A stretch of 64,000 nt of DNA, taken from assembly GCF_900115925.1 (NCBI RefSeq), contig NZ_FOYF01000001.1:310001-374000 (forward strand), written 5' to 3'. The stretch is from Bacillus sp. cl95. Lineage in GTDB: Bacteria > Bacillota > Bacilli > Bacillales > Cytobacillaceae. Of this stretch, positions 38,016 to 48,636 are shown one piece after another. The notes under the pieces are model-generated. The model saw only the letters and a program-made list of their open reading frames with translations. It was not told the DNA's origin and made no database searches. The position numbers and the translations under genes are program-made. Position 1 is the first letter of the stretch, and each line of letters begins with the position of its first letter.

Positions 38016-40219
38016 TAACGTTCCACTTCTTCCATTACATATGCTTCAATAATGTCGCCTTCTTTAACATCGTTAAAGTTTTTAATGGTAACTCCACACT
38101 CATATCCTCTTGCAACTTCTTTAGCGTCATCTTTGAAACGCTTAAGGGCGTCAATTGTGCCTTCGAAGACTACAACTCCATCACGGATTAAGCGGATACC
38201 GCTGTCACGAGTAATTTTCCCTTCCGTAACGAAAGAACCAGCAATTGTACCAATTTTAGAGACTTTGAATGTTTGTCGTACTTCAGCCTGACCGATGATT
38301 TTCTCTTCAAATTCAGGATCGAGTAGACCTTGCATTGCAAATTCAATCTCTTCAATTACTTTGTAAATAATTCTATGAAGACGAACGTCAACTTTTTCAG
38401 CATCAGCTGCGCGCTTTGCATTTACATCTGGGCGAACGTTAAATCCAATTACAATTGCATTGGATGCAGCCGCTAGCGTGATATCAGATTCGTTGATCGC
38501 ACCAACTGCAGTGTGAATAATCTTAATATTAACACCTTGCACATCAATTTTACGAAGTGATGCAGCTAACGCCTCTGCAGAACCTTGAACGTCAGCTTTC
38601 ACGATTACGTTCAAGTCTTTCATTTCACCTTGTTTCATTTGCTCAAATAAAGTTTCAAGACTCACACGTGAACTTTCACCACGTGAAGCAGCAAGAACTT
38701 GCTGGGCACGAGCTTCCCCAACTTGACGAGCTGTTTTCTCATCTTTGAAGACAACAAAACGGTCACCAGCTTGTGGAACATCGCTCAAACCTGTTACTTC
38801 AACCGGAGTTGATGGACCCGCTTCTTTAACGCGGCGGCCAATATCATTAACCATCGCACGAACACGTCCGAAAGTACTTCCAACTACGATAGGATCACCT
38901 ACACGAAGTGTTCCGTTTTGGACTAGTAATGTCGCAACAGCTCCACGGCCTTTATCCAATTGAGCTTCAATAACAGTACCAACAGCACTGCGTTTTGGAT
39001 TAGCTTTGTATTCTTCAACTTCTCCAACTAGAAGAATCATTTCAAGAAGTTGTTCGATTCCTTCGCCTGTCTTAGCAGAAAGCGGAACAAAGATTGTGTC
39101 TCCACCCCAAGCTTCAGATACCAAACCGTGCTCAGTTAATTCCTGCATAACCTTTTCAGGATTGGCAGTCGGCTTATCCATTTTGTTAACAGCAACAATA
39201 ATTGGAACTTCTGCCGCTTTAGCATGGTTGATCGCTTCTACTGTTTGAGGCTTAACGCCATCGTCCGCAGCTACAACTAGGATTGTAATATCCGTAATTT
39301 TAGCTCCACGTGCACGCATCGTTGTGAAAGCAGCATGTCCTGGTGTATCAAGGAAAGTAATCTTTTTACCATTTTCAACAACTTGGTATGCACCAATATG
39401 CTGTGTGATTCCACCTGCTTCTCCTTCCGTCACTTTCGTGTTACGGATTGAGTCAAGCAATGTAGTTTTACCATGGTCAACGTGTCCCATGATCGTAACA
39501 ACAGATGGTCTTTCAACTTGATCTTCTGTTGCATCATCAGTGAAATAAACTTCTAAATCAGTTGTATCGATTTTGATTTCTTCTTCCACTTCAACGCCAT
39601 ATTCGCTCGCGATCAATTCAATAGCATCTTTATCCAACTCTTGGTTGATTGTTGCCATAACGCCAAGAAGGAATAATTTCTTAATGATTTCAGATGGCTC
39701 GCGGTGAAGCTTCTTAGCCAGTTCAGCAACAGTTAAAGATTCACTAAAAGTGATTTTAGCTGGAAGTTCTTTTTCCTTCTTTGGTTGCTGTGGTTGAGAT
39801 TGTTGAGGTCTCTTATTGTTATTGTTTCTTTGTTGCTGATTATTTTTACCCTTACCTTTGTTAAAAGGCTTGTTTCCATTTGGCTTAGAAGATTGATCAT
39901 TTTTCTTCACCGGGTTAGGATTTACCTTCACCTTTGTTGGTGTTGGGTTTTTGTCATCAAGATTGTCGAATGCCTGTGGAGTTGCTTTAGAAACAACTTG
40001 AGCAACTGCTCTTGGTTGAGGCTTTGAAGAAGACTGAGAAGCTTGTTCCTTCTTTTCTTCTTTTTTCACGTACAAAGCATCAAGCTTTGCAAGTGCATCA
40101 TCTTCGATTGTTGCCATGTGATTGGAAACTTCTATATTCATATCTTTCAATTTACCGATTACATCCTTACTGGAAATATTATGTTTTTTCGCATATTCAT
40201 AAACACGCGTTTTACTCAT
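38015..40219 (-). CDS. infB: Translation initiation factor IF-2
   Basis: GTPase that places initiator tRNA on the 30S subunit. 734 residues from the ATG at 40219 ([21 protein letters not shown]), after GGGGGTGA. An N-terminal IF2N domain is followed by a long Q/N/K/P-rich linker (about 55-150), a second IF2N, then the G domain with [19 protein letters not shown] and NKMD, and C-terminal domains that bind fMet-tRNA. An extension to 40279 would run into ylxQ. Confidence 0.98.
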   Translation of the reverse strand: MSKTRVYEYAKKHNISSKDVIGKLKDMNIEVSNHMATIEDDALAKLDALYVKKEEKKEQASQSSSKPQPRAVAQVVSKATPQAFDNLDDKNPTPTKVKVNPNPVKKNDQSSKPNGNKPFNKGKGKNNQQQRNNNNKRPQQSQPQQPKKEKELPAKITFSESLTVAELAKKLHREPSEIIKKLFLLGVMATINQELDKDAIELIASEYGVEVEEEIKIDTTDLEVYFTDDATEDQVERPSVVTIMGHVDHGKTTLLDSIRNTKVTEGEAGGITQHIGAYQVVENGKKITFLDTPGHAAFTTMRARGAKITDITILVVAADDGVKPQTVEAINHAKAAEVPIIVAVNKMDKPTANPEKVMQELTEHGLVSEAWGGDTIFVPLSAKTGEGIEQLLEMILLVGEVEEYKANPKRSAVGTVIEAQLDKGRGAVATLLVQNGTLRVGDPIVVGSTFGRVRAMVNDIGRRVKEAGPSTPVEVTGLSDVPQAGDRFVVFKDEKTARQVGEARAQQVLAASRGESSRVSLETLFEQMKQGEMKDLNVIVKADVQGSAEALAASLRKIDVQGVNIKIIHTAVGAINESDITLAAASNAIVIGFNVRPDVNAKRAADAEKVDVRLHRIIYKVIEEIEFAMQGLLDPEFEEKIIGQAEVRQTFKVSKIGTIAGSFVTEGKITRDSGIRLIRDGVVVFEGTIDALKRFKDDAKEVARGYECGVTIKNFNDVKEGDIIEAYVMEEVER

Positions 40220-40238
40220 TCTTTCACCCCCGCTAGAA

Positions 40239-40541
40239 TTAATCGAGCAACGAAACCAGCTTTTTGGCAAATCCATCATCCATTACAGCAACAACCACGC
40301 GGGCTTCCTTGCCAATCGCTTGACCAAGAATATGGCGATCTTCCACAATTTTCACTGGAACCTCATAGGACTTGCACTTATCTGTTATTTTTTTCATTGT
40401 GTTTGCAGACGCATCTGCCGATAACAAAACGAGTTTTGCTCTTCCTGCTCTAACTTCCTTGATTGAGAGCTCTTCCCCCGAAATGATTTTTCGCGCTCGA
40501 TTTGCTAAGCCAAGCAATGACATCCATTGATTTGATTTCAT
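40239..40541 (-). CDS. ylxQ: L7Ae-family ribosomal protein YlxQ
   Basis: 100-residue L7Ae/L30e-type RNA-binding protein with [15 protein letters not shown] and [19 protein letters not shown]. subtilis YlxQ binds kink-turn RNA but is dispensable. It overlaps the ylxR stop by one base and lies 19 bases before infB. Confidence 0.93.
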   Translation of the reverse strand: MKSNQWMSLLGLANRARKIISGEELSIKEVRAGRAKLVLLSADASANTMKKITDKCKSYEVPVKIVEDRHILGQAIGKEARVVVAVMDDGFAKKLVSLLD

Positions 40542-40822
40542 CAGGATTGTCGTTTCTCCTTCTCAACGAACTCAAGAAGTTCTTCATATATTGATTCATC
40601 TATCTTCGTTTCTAAATGGTTAGATAAGGAATTCTTTTTCTTGGCTAAAAGGATAGCTTCTTTATCTAATGAAAGATAGGCACCACGACCGGACTTTTTG
40701 CCCGTAAGATCGATGGATACTTCTCCTTCTTTTGAGCGAACGATGCGAACGAGTTCTTTTTTCGGTCTCATTTCACCGGTAGCAACACATTTTCGCATTG
40801 GAACTTTCTTTCGATTGTTCAC
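40541..40822 (-). CDS. ylxR: RNase P modulator RnpM (YlxR)
   Basis: DUF448 protein of 93 residues. [20 protein letters not shown] and [11 protein letters not shown] are the family motifs. The B. subtilis orthologue binds RNase P RNA and lowers its activity. The GTG at 40822 ([12 protein letters not shown]) lies seven bases after GAGGTG and matches the B. subtilis start; the ATG at 40828 is one base from that site. Confidence 0.92.
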   Translation of the reverse strand: MNNRKKVPMRKCVATGEMRPKKELVRIVRSKEGEVSIDLTGKKSGRGAYLSLDKEAILLAKKKNSLSNHLETKIDESIYEELLEFVEKEKRQS

Positions 40823-40840
40823 AACCATTCACCTCACTTT

Positions 40841-41962
40841 TTATTCCATGTCATCTTCATAATCGAAGTCGTCTTCTAGATTGTCATCTAAAAGCTTGAT
40901 AGCATCCTCACGTGGATAGATACCCAGTTCACGCGCTTCTGATTCTGATTTGATATCAATTTTCCAGCCAGTCAATTTAGCTGCTAAGCGAGCATTCTGC
41001 CCTCTCTTACCAATAGCCAATGAAAGTTGATAGTCAGGTACAACAACAGTTGTAGCTTTTTCACTTTCATTTACAGCTACATCTACAACTTTCGATGGGC
41101 TGAGTGAATTCGCAACGAAAACAACAGGATCTTCAGACCATTTAACGATATCGATTTTTTCACCTTTTAACTCGTTGACAATCGCTTGTACGCGAGTTCC
41201 TTTTGGCCCTACACAAGAACCTACAGGATCTACTTCAGGGTTTTCGGAATGAACAGAAATCTTCGAACGGTCACCAGCTTCACGGGCAACAGACTTAATT
41301 TCAACTGTTCCATCGTAAATTTCAGGAACTTCGATTTCAAATAAACGCTTTAATAAACCAGGATGAGTACGGGAAACAAAGATTTGTGGCCCTTTTGTCG
41401 TTTTCTCCACTTTCGTGATAAAAACTTTGATTCTGTCATGTGGCTTATAACGTTCATTTGGCATTTGCTCATTAATCGGCAACAATGCTTCGATTTTACC
41501 AAGGCTGACATAAATGAATTTAGAATCAAGACGCTGTACGATTCCTGTCATAATGTCTTCTTCACGATCGATAAACTCTGAATAGATAATTCCTCTTTCA
41601 GCTTCACGTACGCGTTGTGTCACTACTTGTTTAGCAGTTTGAGCAGCGATACGGCCAAAGTCTTTAGGAGTAACTTCCATTTCAACTACATCTTCAACGG
41701 TGTAGTTTGGATTGATTCGTTGTGCATCTTCTTCAGAAATTTCAAGACGTGGATCAAAAACTTGATCAACAACTTCTTTACGTGCAAACACTCTCATTGA
41801 ACCAGATTGTAAATTCAAGTCGATTCGAACATTTTGCGCTTGGTTAAAATTGCGACGATATGCAGAAATCAGTGCTGCTTCAATCGCTTCTATTATTACG
41901 TCTCTGGAAATTCCTTTTTCTCTCTCCAGCAATGTAAGAGCATCCAATAATTCACTGCTCAT
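40841..41962 (-). CDS. nusA: Transcription elongation/termination factor NusA
   Basis: 373 residues: N-terminal RNA polymerase-binding domain (about 1-125), S1 (about 135-200), then two KH domains ([11 protein letters not shown] near 250; [17 protein letters not shown] near 318) and a short acidic tail. It lacks the C-terminal repeats of E. coli NusA, as in Bacillus. It stimulates pausing and intrinsic termination and in B. subtilis controls its own operon through a leader terminator. Confidence 0.98.
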   Translation of the reverse strand: MSSELLDALTLLEREKGISRDVIIEAIEAALISAYRRNFNQAQNVRIDLNLQSGSMRVFARKEVVDQVFDPRLEISEEDAQRINPNYTVEDVVEMEVTPKDFGRIAAQTAKQVVTQRVREAERGIIYSEFIDREEDIMTGIVQRLDSKFIYVSLGKIEALLPINEQMPNERYKPHDRIKVFITKVEKTTKGPQIFVSRTHPGLLKRLFEIEVPEIYDGTVEIKSVAREAGDRSKISVHSENPEVDPVGSCVGPKGTRVQAIVNELKGEKIDIVKWSEDPVVFVANSLSPSKVVDVAVNESEKATTVVVPDYQLSLAIGKRGQNARLAAKLTGWKIDIKSESEARELGIYPREDAIKLLDDNLEDDFDYEDDME

Positions 41963-42060
41963 GAGACTTTATCCCCCTTCAAATCACTCATACAAAATTA
42001 ATCCTGCTAGGCAGGCTGTGCGTCATTACGCTGCCAATCAACAATGCCCATTAACATATC

Positions 42061-42531
42061 CTAAGAAAAAGAAACAGCTAAACGAGCATTCGCTATTTTT
42101 TCGAAAGGAATCTCAACGACCTTTTTGCGAGTCTTAATCATAATTTCGACTTTGACAGATTTTCCATCATACTCCGCCAACTTACCTTCAAACGTTTTTT
42201 CACCATCAATTGGTTCATATGTTTTAACATAAACACGTTTTCCAATTGATCTTAAAAAATCTTTTTCTTTTTTCAAAGGGCGTTCAGCACCGGGAGAAGA
42301 AACCTCTAAAAAGTAGTTATGGGGAATTGGATCAATCTCATCAAGTTTTTCACTAACCTTTTCACTAGCCAGACCACAATCCTCGATATCCACACCGCCG
42401 TCTTTATCAATATATAAACGAAGGAACCATTCCTTACCTTCTTTTACATATTCAATATCAACTAGTTCGAAATTAATTTGGTCTAAAATCGGTGAAATGA
42501 TTTCCTCCACCACTTCCGTTACCTTGCTCAT
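42061..42531 (-). CDS. rimP: Ribosome maturation factor RimP
   Basis: 156-residue 30S maturation factor (YlxS). The N-terminal alpha/beta domain ends with [16 protein letters not shown], and a C-terminal SH3-like barrel follows ([11 protein letters not shown] ... [16 protein letters not shown]). First gene of the rimP-nusA-ylxR-ylxQ-infB-ylxP-rbfA operon; AAAGGAGGG precedes the ATG at 42531. A 98-base gap to nusA holds a small CCTGC/GCAGG hairpin of unknown use. Confidence 0.96.
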   Translation of the reverse strand: MSKVTEVVEEIISPILDQINFELVDIEYVKEGKEWFLRLYIDKDGGVDIEDCGLASEKVSEKLDEIDPIPHNYFLEVSSPGAERPLKKEKDFLRSIGKRVYVKTYEPIDGEKTFEGKLAEYDGKSVKVEIMIKTRKKVVEIPFEKIANARLAVSFS

Positions 42532-42605
42532 GCTAACCCTCCTTTTCCGCTAATATAACCGTTTTAAATGGAAATTTTCATCCTAATTTAATAATAAAAA
42601 AGGTC

Positions 42606-42640
42606 CTAACAACAACGAAAGAGCGGGTTTCCCCACTCTT
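42606..42640 (-). promoter_or_regulatory. Leader hairpin of rimP-nusA, candidate NusA-dependent attenuator
   Basis: In the RNA AAGAGUGGG pairs with CCCGCUCUU (42619-42640), a nine-pair stem with one U-G pair and a GAAA loop. The tail UCGUUGUUGUUAG is a broken U-tract, the type of weak terminator that needs NusA. It lies between the operon promoter and rimP. Confidence 0.6.
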
Positions 42641-42674
42641 GTCCACGAGAGTTTATCTTAGTATTTCCAATAAA

Positions 42675-42703
42675 ACTATACCATATCCAAAATTTATATG
42701 CAA
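42675..42703 (-). promoter_or_regulatory. Sigma-A promoter of the rimP-nusA operon
   Basis: Minus-strand TTGCAT (42698-42703), 17-base spacer, TATAGT (42675-42680). The leader to rimP would be about 135 bases. A Bacillus repeat begins three bases upstream of the -35 element. Confidence 0.7.
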
Positions 42704-42705
42704 AC

Positions 42706-42858
42706 AAGAAAAGCGTAAGCGCCTTGCTTAGTCCCGACCAGCATAAGACAAGCACTGGCAGAAGGCGTCCTTTGCCTTCAGAAGTGATTGGCTTATGACC
42801 GAGGTTGTTTCGGCTTTAGGAAACAACCTTGAGGGGCTAAAGCGCTGGAGCTAGACAC
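42706..42858. repeat. Bacillus intergenic repeat (GCGTAAGCGCC type), full copy
   Basis: 153-bp repeat that starts GAAAAGCGTAAGCGCC and ends GCGCTGGAGCTAGACAC, ends I recognise from a repeat common in Bacillaceae intergenic regions. It contains a 9-bp hairpin GGTTGTTTC / GAAACAACC and other inverted segments. It fills the space between the polC terminator and the rimP promoter. A short form is at 54706-54773. Confidence 0.7.
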
Positions 42859-42860
42859 GT

Positions 42861-42898
42861 AAAAGCGGAGAGCGGGTGTTGGGCCGCTCTCCGCTTTG
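42861..42898 (-). terminator. Intrinsic terminator of polC
   Basis: Perfect 14-bp stem AAAGCGGAGAGCGG (42862-42875) / CCGCTCTCCGCTTT (42884-42897), followed on the minus strand by TTTTACG. It is 17 bases after the polC stop. Confidence 0.9.
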
Positions 42899-42913
42899 AA
42901 TTTGATAACTAAA

Positions 42914-45900
42914 TTAAAACAACGATAGCTGATTTTGATCTGGCAGTGACTCTAGGCAGCCTTGCTTGTCGAGGAACTCGATGATCGTCTTGGAAACTTT
43001 ACCTCTTTGTTGTAAGTCCTCTTTTGAAAGGAACTCGCCTTCTTCTCTTGCTTTAACAATGTTAATAGCCGCATTTGTACCGAGACCAGGAATTGCATTG
43101 AAAGGCGGAATGAGTGTGTCTCCATCAATAATGAAATCTGTTGCACTTGAACGGTACAAGTCCACTTTTTGAAAAGAAAAACCGCGCTCGCACATTTCAA
43201 GAGACAACTCCATCACCGTCAACAAGTTCTTCTCTTTTGTTGATGCTTCAAGCCCTTTTGCGTTGATTTCTTCAATCTTAGCTCTTAACGCTTCCGATCC
43301 GCGTACCATTGCTTCAACATCGAAATCGTCTGCACGAACCGTAAAGTATGCTGCGTAATAGAACAATGGATGGTGTACTTTAAAATAAGCGATCCTTACA
43401 GCCATTAATACATATGCAGCGGCATGGGCTTTCGGGAACATGTATTTGATTTTTTTACAAGAATCAATATACCATTCTGGCACTGAATTCTTGCGCATTT
43501 CTTCTTCCATATCCTCAGATAAACCTTTCCCTTTACGTACGGATTCCATAATTTTAAAAGCGAAAGATGGTTCAAGTCCCTGATAGATTAAATAAACCAT
43601 AATGTCATCACGACATCCGATTACTTCACTTAGAGTACAGGTCTTATTATGGATAAGTTCTTGGGCGTTTCCGAGCCATACATCGGTACCGTGTGAAAGT
43701 CCTGAAATCTGTACAAGCTCCGAGAAAGTCGATGGTTTCGTATCTTCAAGCATCTGACGTACGAATCGCGTTCCGAATTCAGGAATACCGAGCGTACCAG
43801 TTTTACACATGATTTGTTCTTCGGTCACGCCTAGTGATTCTGTCCCGCTGAAAATCTTCATTACTTTTGGATCATCGGTTGGAATCGTTTTAGGATCCAT
43901 TCCACTTAAATCTTGAAGCATACGAATGACAGTTGGGTCGTCGTGTCCGAGTATATCAAGCTTCAATAGATTGTCATGTATAGAGTGGAAATCAAAGTGA
44001 GTCGTTTTCCATTCAGATGTAGCAGAATCTGCAGGGAACTGTATTGGTGTAAAATCATAAATATCCATATAATCAGGCACTACGATGATACCGCCCGGAT
44101 GCTGACCAGTCGTTCTTTTAACACCTGTACATCCAGAAGCAAGCCTATCGATCTCTGCTCCGCGCAAATGAAGATTATTTTCCTGTTGATAGCCTTTTAC
44201 ATATCCATAAGCTGTTTTATCGGCTACAGTACCGATCGTACCTGCACGGTAAACATAGTCCTCACCGAAAAGCACTTTTGTATAGTTGTGGGCGCGCGGC
44301 TGATATTCTCCAGAGAAGTTCAAGTCGATATCGGGAACTTTGTCCCCTTTAAACCCTAGGAAAGTTTCAAACGGAATATCATGTCCGTCTTTCTTATAGG
44401 CCGCGCCACATTGAGAACAATCCTTGTCAGGTAAGTCGAATCCCGATCCTACAGAACCGTCGTTAAAAAACTCAGAATGCTTACAGGATGGGCAAACATA
44501 ATGTGGAGGCAACGGATTTACTTCAGTTATTTCCGTCATCGTCGCTACTAGAGACGAACCGACGGATCCACGTGAACCTACAAGGTAGCCATCATTCAAT
44601 GATTTTTTTACGAGTTTATGAGAAATCAGATAGATAACGGCAAATCCGTGTCCAATGATACTCTTCAATTCTTTTTCAAGTCGTGCTTCGACTATTTCTG
44701 GAAGAACTTCACCATAGATGCTGTGCGCCATTGCATAACTCATTTCGCGCATTTCAACATCTGCGCCTTCAATTTTAGGCGTGTAAAGGTCGTCTTTGAT
44801 CGGCTTAATGTTCTCGATCATGTCGGCAACCTTATTTGTATTTGTCACGACGATTTCCTTTGCTTTTTCTGCTCCGAGAAAAGAAAATGCATCAAGCATT
44901 TCATTTGTGGTGCGGAAATGTACATCTGGAAGTTGGTGACGATTTAGTGGATTCGCTCCACCTTGTGAGTTTATCAAGATTTTACGATAGATTTTATCAT
45001 TCTCATTCAAGTAATGTACATTACCTGTTGCGACAACCGGTTTATCCAGCTCTTCGCCTAGTTTCACAATATTACTGATGATTTCTTCAAGTGCCTTTTG
45101 ATCCCTGACTAATTCCATCTCAAGCAATGGGGCGTAAACCGCCTTTGGATGCACTTCGAGATAGTCATAGAATTTTGCCTTAGCAAAGGCTTCTTCAGGT
45201 CCTTTTTGCATCATGCTCTCAAAGACCTCGCCTTTATCACAGCCTGACCCTATTAAAATGCCTTCGCGATGCTTTTCAAGTTGAGAACGCGGAATACGTG
45301 GGACACGATAGAAATAATTCATATGTGAAATCGATATTAGTTTAAAAAGGTTTTTCAAACCAACTTCATTTTGAGCAAGTAATGTGCAATGGTATGGACG
45401 CGCACGTTGATATGCATTTCCTTGTCCCATATTGTCATTTAATTGATCGTGGAACTCTATTTCTTTTTCCATTGCGTCCTTTAGCATCTTCATCAATAAA
45501 TAACCGGTTGCCTCTGCATCGTAAATGGCTCGATGATGTTGTGTAAGTTCAATGTCAAATTTCTTGGCTAGTGTATTAAGACGATGGTTCTTCATTTCTG
45601 GATAAAGGAAGCGTCCGAGTTCAAGTGTATCTATAACTGGATTTTCGGCTTCACCAAGTCCGTACTTTTTATATCCAACGTTTAAGAAGCCCATATCAAA
45701 TGATGCATTATGAGCAACTAGTGTACACTCACCTGTCCACTCCTGGAATCTCTTTAATACTTCTTCCACTTCCGGAGCATTTCGAACCATATCATCCGTA
45801 ATACCGGTTAGGTTGATTGTCGTTGCAGATAAGCGATGATGAGGGTTGGCAAATGACTCAAAACGGTCAATGATTTCCCCCTCTTTAATTTTGACAGCAG

Positions 45901-47239
45901 CAAGTTCGATGATTGTGTCATATACGGCAGAAAGTCCCGTCGTTTCAACGTCAAACACGACATAAGTATCTTCAGCAAGCTTGCGATGTGCTGAATTGTA
46001 TGCGATTGGTACACCATCGTTAACTAGATTTGCTTCGACACCATATAAAATCTTGATATCGTTCTTCTTTCCTGCCCCAAATGCTTCCGGGAATGATTGA
46101 GCAACCGCATGATCAGTAATCGCAATCGCTTTATGACCCCATTTTTTCGCTTGAGCGACCAAAGCACTTACCGATGTAACAGCATCCATTTGGCTCATCG
46201 GGGAATGAAGGTGAAGCTCAACACGTTTTTCATCTGCTGGAGCAGTGTCCATGCGTTGCTTCGGCTTGATTTCGTTTATATCATTTCCGATCATAACAAG
46301 GTCGCGAACAAAAGTATCATTTTGGATGCTACCACGAACTTTTACCCACATACCCTTCTTAACATGTTGATAGAGCGCGGCATCCTCTTTATCACGAGAA
46401 AACATTTTTACCATTATTGAACTAGTGTAGTCGGTAATTTTAAAGGTTAACAATGTTCTGCCGCTTCGGAGTTCCTTTGTTTCAGCATCAAAAATAAATC
46501 CTTCAACCGCAATGCGGCGTTCTTCGTCGATGATATCGATCAAACTTCTGAAATCTGCATCATCCTTAATGGTCAAACCAATTGTAAGTGGACCATCAAG
46601 CTCTGCATTTCCTCCTGCATCCTTTTCACTTTCAGCCTTCTGCATTTCGACCATAGCAAGCAGAGCACGCTCTTGATCTTCTTTTTGTTTTGCCTCAAGG
46701 AATTGCTCGTACTCTTCATTGGATGTTTGTACCTGAACATCTACATCAAGGGACAATAAAGGAAATCCGTACGACTGAAAAATGTTTGCTATCGTAGATT
46801 CATATTTCCGCTTGATTGCTAGGCCTTCCATTTCATTTCGGGCACTGATTAGTAATTTATGTCCTTGTACTTTCGGAGTCTGTTCATTTAATAACTTTAA
46901 TAGTGGTGGAGCTATTCCATCTATTTCTTGCAAACAACTTTTCCAATAACCAACTAACAGTTCCTCTGTAAATTGTTGGTCTTTTACACTAATTGTAAAC
47001 GAAACGGATGCTATTTCAGCAAATGTCCTTTGCAATTGGGTTGTAAAACGATTGTATACGTTAAAAGGAATTATCTTTTCTAATAAAAAACTAAAATGCC
47101 ATTTACGGGCTTTTTTCTCAACCTGAACCTTTTCGATCTGGGCATGATGAAAATGCACGACGATTGCATCTTCAGTGAGTTGCAGTTGAGATAGCAAGTG
47201 TTGAAAACGCTCGATTTTGCCGATTGCATGATCGCTCAT
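42914..47239 (-). CDS. polC: DNA polymerase III PolC-type alpha subunit
   Basis: Main replicative polymerase of Firmicutes, 1441 residues, full length. Order: N-terminal domains (1-230), OB fold (about 235-325), PHP domain ([14 protein letters not shown] near 340, split by the exonuclease), DEDDh proofreading exonuclease ([10 protein letters not shown] near 430 to 590), PHP continuation, then a polymerase core with a zinc finger (CPSCKHSEF ... CSQCG) and [12 protein letters not shown] carrying the catalytic aspartates. The C terminus QNQLSLF is a clamp-binding motif. The ATG at 47239 follows GGGGGAGA. Confidence 0.98.
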   Translation of the reverse strand: MSDHAIGKIERFQHLLSQLQLTEDAIVVHFHHAQIEKVQVEKKARKWHFSFLLEKIIPFNVYNRFTTQLQRTFAEIASVSFTISVKDQQFTEELLVGYWKSCLQEIDGIAPPLLKLLNEQTPKVQGHKLLISARNEMEGLAIKRKYESTIANIFQSYGFPLLSLDVDVQVQTSNEEYEQFLEAKQKEDQERALLAMVEMQKAESEKDAGGNAELDGPLTIGLTIKDDADFRSLIDIIDEERRIAVEGFIFDAETKELRSGRTLLTFKITDYTSSIMVKMFSRDKEDAALYQHVKKGMWVKVRGSIQNDTFVRDLVMIGNDINEIKPKQRMDTAPADEKRVELHLHSPMSQMDAVTSVSALVAQAKKWGHKAIAITDHAVAQSFPEAFGAGKKNDIKILYGVEANLVNDGVPIAYNSAHRKLAEDTYVVFDVETTGLSAVYDTIIELAAVKIKEGEIIDRFESFANPHHRLSATTINLTGITDDMVRNAPEVEEVLKRFQEWTGECTLVAHNASFDMGFLNVGYKKYGLGEAENPVIDTLELGRFLYPEMKNHRLNTLAKKFDIELTQHHRAIYDAEATGYLLMKMLKDAMEKEIEFHDQLNDNMGQGNAYQRARPYHCTLLAQNEVGLKNLFKLISISHMNYFYRVPRIPRSQLEKHREGILIGSGCDKGEVFESMMQKGPEEAFAKAKFYDYLEVHPKAVYAPLLEMELVRDQKALEEIISNIVKLGEELDKPVVATGNVHYLNENDKIYRKILINSQGGANPLNRHQLPDVHFRTTNEMLDAFSFLGAEKAKEIVVTNTNKVADMIENIKPIKDDLYTPKIEGADVEMREMSYAMAHSIYGEVLPEIVEARLEKELKSIIGHGFAVIYLISHKLVKKSLNDGYLVGSRGSVGSSLVATMTEITEVNPLPPHYVCPSCKHSEFFNDGSVGSGFDLPDKDCSQCGAAYKKDGHDIPFETFLGFKGDKVPDIDLNFSGEYQPRAHNYTKVLFGEDYVYRAGTIGTVADKTAYGYVKGYQQENNLHLRGAEIDRLASGCTGVKRTTGQHPGGIIVVPDYMDIYDFTPIQFPADSATSEWKTTHFDFHSIHDNLLKLDILGHDDPTVIRMLQDLSGMDPKTIPTDDPKVMKIFSGTESLGVTEEQIMCKTGTLGIPEFGTRFVRQMLEDTKPSTFSELVQISGLSHGTDVWLGNAQELIHNKTCTLSEVIGCRDDIMVYLIYQGLEPSFAFKIMESVRKGKGLSEDMEEEMRKNSVPEWYIDSCKKIKYMFPKAHAAAYVLMAVRIAYFKVHHPLFYYAAYFTVRADDFDVEAMVRGSEALRAKIEEINAKGLEASTKEKNLLTVMELSLEMCERGFSFQKVDLYRSSATDFIIDGDTLIPPFNAIPGLGTNAAINIVKAREEGEFLSKEDLQQRGKVSKTIIEFLDKQGCLESLPDQNQLSLF

Positions 47240-47420
47240 CGAATCTCCCCCATTTATCTATTTCTATATTCTTTCATCAAAATGAATGTTGTTAAAAAAG
47301 TTATTATATCACACACAGACAACCTGCAACTTCATATATCCATATTAAGTATACCGTTTTTTTCTCTAACTCATTTACAAAATATTATTCATTCAATTGT
47401 GTCTAATCTGTATACGAAAT

Positions 47421-47436
47421 TTGTCGGATTTCTGAC
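47421..47436 (+). promoter_or_regulatory. Candidate operator before the alcohol dehydrogenase gene
   Basis: TTGTCGGATT (47421-47430) recurs exactly at 47464-47473, 43 bp apart, where the second copy contains the -35 element. The first copy is part of an imperfect palindrome GTCGGATTTCTGAC (47423-47436). This could be a regulator site; the regulator is unknown. Confidence 0.4.
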
Positions 47437-47463
47437 AGGTGCGTTGAAATGCCCCTTTGGATA

Positions 47464-47492
47464 TTGTCGGATTATTCGTTACTGACTATAGT
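47464..47492 (+). promoter_or_regulatory. Sigma-A promoter of the alcohol dehydrogenase gene
   Basis: TTGTCG (47464-47469), 17-base spacer, TATAGT (47487-47492), about 45 bases before the ribosome site. It is the only clear plus-strand promoter that leads to a gene in the window. The 304-base gap to polC holds nothing else I can name. Confidence 0.65.
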
Positions 47493-47543
47493 GAAGGTGT
47501 AAGAAATACTTACTTAGTCACTCAATCTTAGGAGGTCATTCAA

Positions 47544-48578
47544 ATGTGTCAACAACACGAAATGAAAGCCGCAGTCGTACATGAATTCAAAAAGGAATTA
47601 GTCGTTGAAAATGTTCCAGTACCAGAAGTAGGAAAGCACGACGTACTTGTCCATATTAAGGCTTGTGGAGTTTGTCATACAGATTTGCATGCAGCCCATG
47701 GTGACTGGCCAGTTAAACCTTCTCTTCCATTGATTCCAGGTCATGAAGGAGTAGGAGAAATTGTTAAGGTTGGCGAAGATATTACCCATTTAAAAGTTGG
47801 TGACCGTGTAGGAATTCCTTGGTTATATTCAGCTTGCGGACAATGTGAATATTGCTTAAGCGGAAGAGAAACGCTTTGCCTTGATCAGCAAAACGCTGGA
47901 TATTCTATCAATGGTGGATATGCAGAATACTGCTTAGCAGACGGCAGATACGTTGTTAAAGTTCCAGATAACTTGAATTATGTAGAAGCAGCACCAATCT
48001 TCTGTGCAGGTGTAACAACATATAAAGCTCTAAAGGTCGGTGAAGCAAAGCCTGGTGACTGGGTTGCAGTATTTGGTATCGGCGGACTAGGACACGTAGC
48101 TGTTCAATATGCAAAAGCAATGGGCTACAAAGTAGTTGCGGTTGACACATTTAATGAAAAGCTAGAATTGGCAAAAGAACTAGGAGCAGATTTGACAATT
48201 AATCCATTAAAGGAAGATGCGGCAGAATATATCAAGCGAGAAGTTGGAGGAGTTCAAGCAAGTATTTGCACAGCAGTATCAAAGCATGCATTTGACCAAG
48301 CGTATCGTTCAGTTAAACGCGGTGGTAAATGTGTTGCAGTAGGTCTTCCACCAGAAACGATGGAAATTCCTATTTTCGATACTGTATTAAATGCAGTAAG
48401 CGTTGTTGGATCTATCGTTGGTACACGTAAAGACTTACAAGAAGCATTACAATTTGCTGCTGACGGAAAAGTTCGCACGATTGTAGAAACAGCTCAATTG
48501 GACGAAATCAACGATATATTTGAAAAACTTGAAAAAGGCGAAATCAACGGTCGAATCGTATTGGATATGGAGAAATAA
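47544..48578 (+). CDS. Zinc-dependent alcohol dehydrogenase (ADH-T type)
   Basis: 344-residue medium-chain alcohol dehydrogenase, close to Geobacillus AdhT. Catalytic zinc ligands lie in [16 protein letters not shown] and PGHEGVG, structural zinc cysteines in [15 protein letters not shown], and the NAD-binding motif [13 protein letters not shown] near 178. It reduces acetaldehyde to ethanol or oxidises ethanol with NAD. The ATG at 47544 has TTAGGAGGT seven bases upstream. It is the only plus-strand gene, placed between polC and proS, which are adjacent in B. subtilis, so it is probably an insertion into conserved synteny. Codon use looks ordinary. Confidence 0.93.
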   Translation: MCQQHEMKAAVVHEFKKELVVENVPVPEVGKHDVLVHIKACGVCHTDLHAAHGDWPVKPSLPLIPGHEGVGEIVKVGEDITHLKVGDRVGIPWLYSACGQCEYCLSGRETLCLDQQNAGYSINGGYAEYCLADGRYVVKVPDNLNYVEAAPIFCAGVTTYKALKVGEAKPGDWVAVFGIGGLGHVAVQYAKAMGYKVVAVDTFNEKLELAKELGADLTINPLKEDAAEYIKREVGGVQASICTAVSKHAFDQAYRSVKRGGKCVAVGLPPETMEIPIFDTVLNAVSVVGSIVGTRKDLQEALQFAADGKVRTIVETAQLDEINDIFEKLEKGEINGRIVLDMEK

Positions 48579-48598
48579 TTGACTAAATTCATAATCAA

Positions 48599-48629
48599 AA
48601 AGAGCACTGCGGCGGCCGCAGTGCTCTTT
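48599..48629. terminator. Bidirectional terminator between convergent genes
   Basis: Perfect 14-bp stem AAAGAGCACTGCGG (48599-48612) / CCGCAGTGCTCTTT (48616-48629), loop CGG, with A-rich and T-rich flanks. It serves both the plus-strand dehydrogenase gene (20 bases after its stop) and minus-strand proS (8 bases after its stop). Confidence 0.93.
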
Positions 48630-48636
48630 ACTTATC

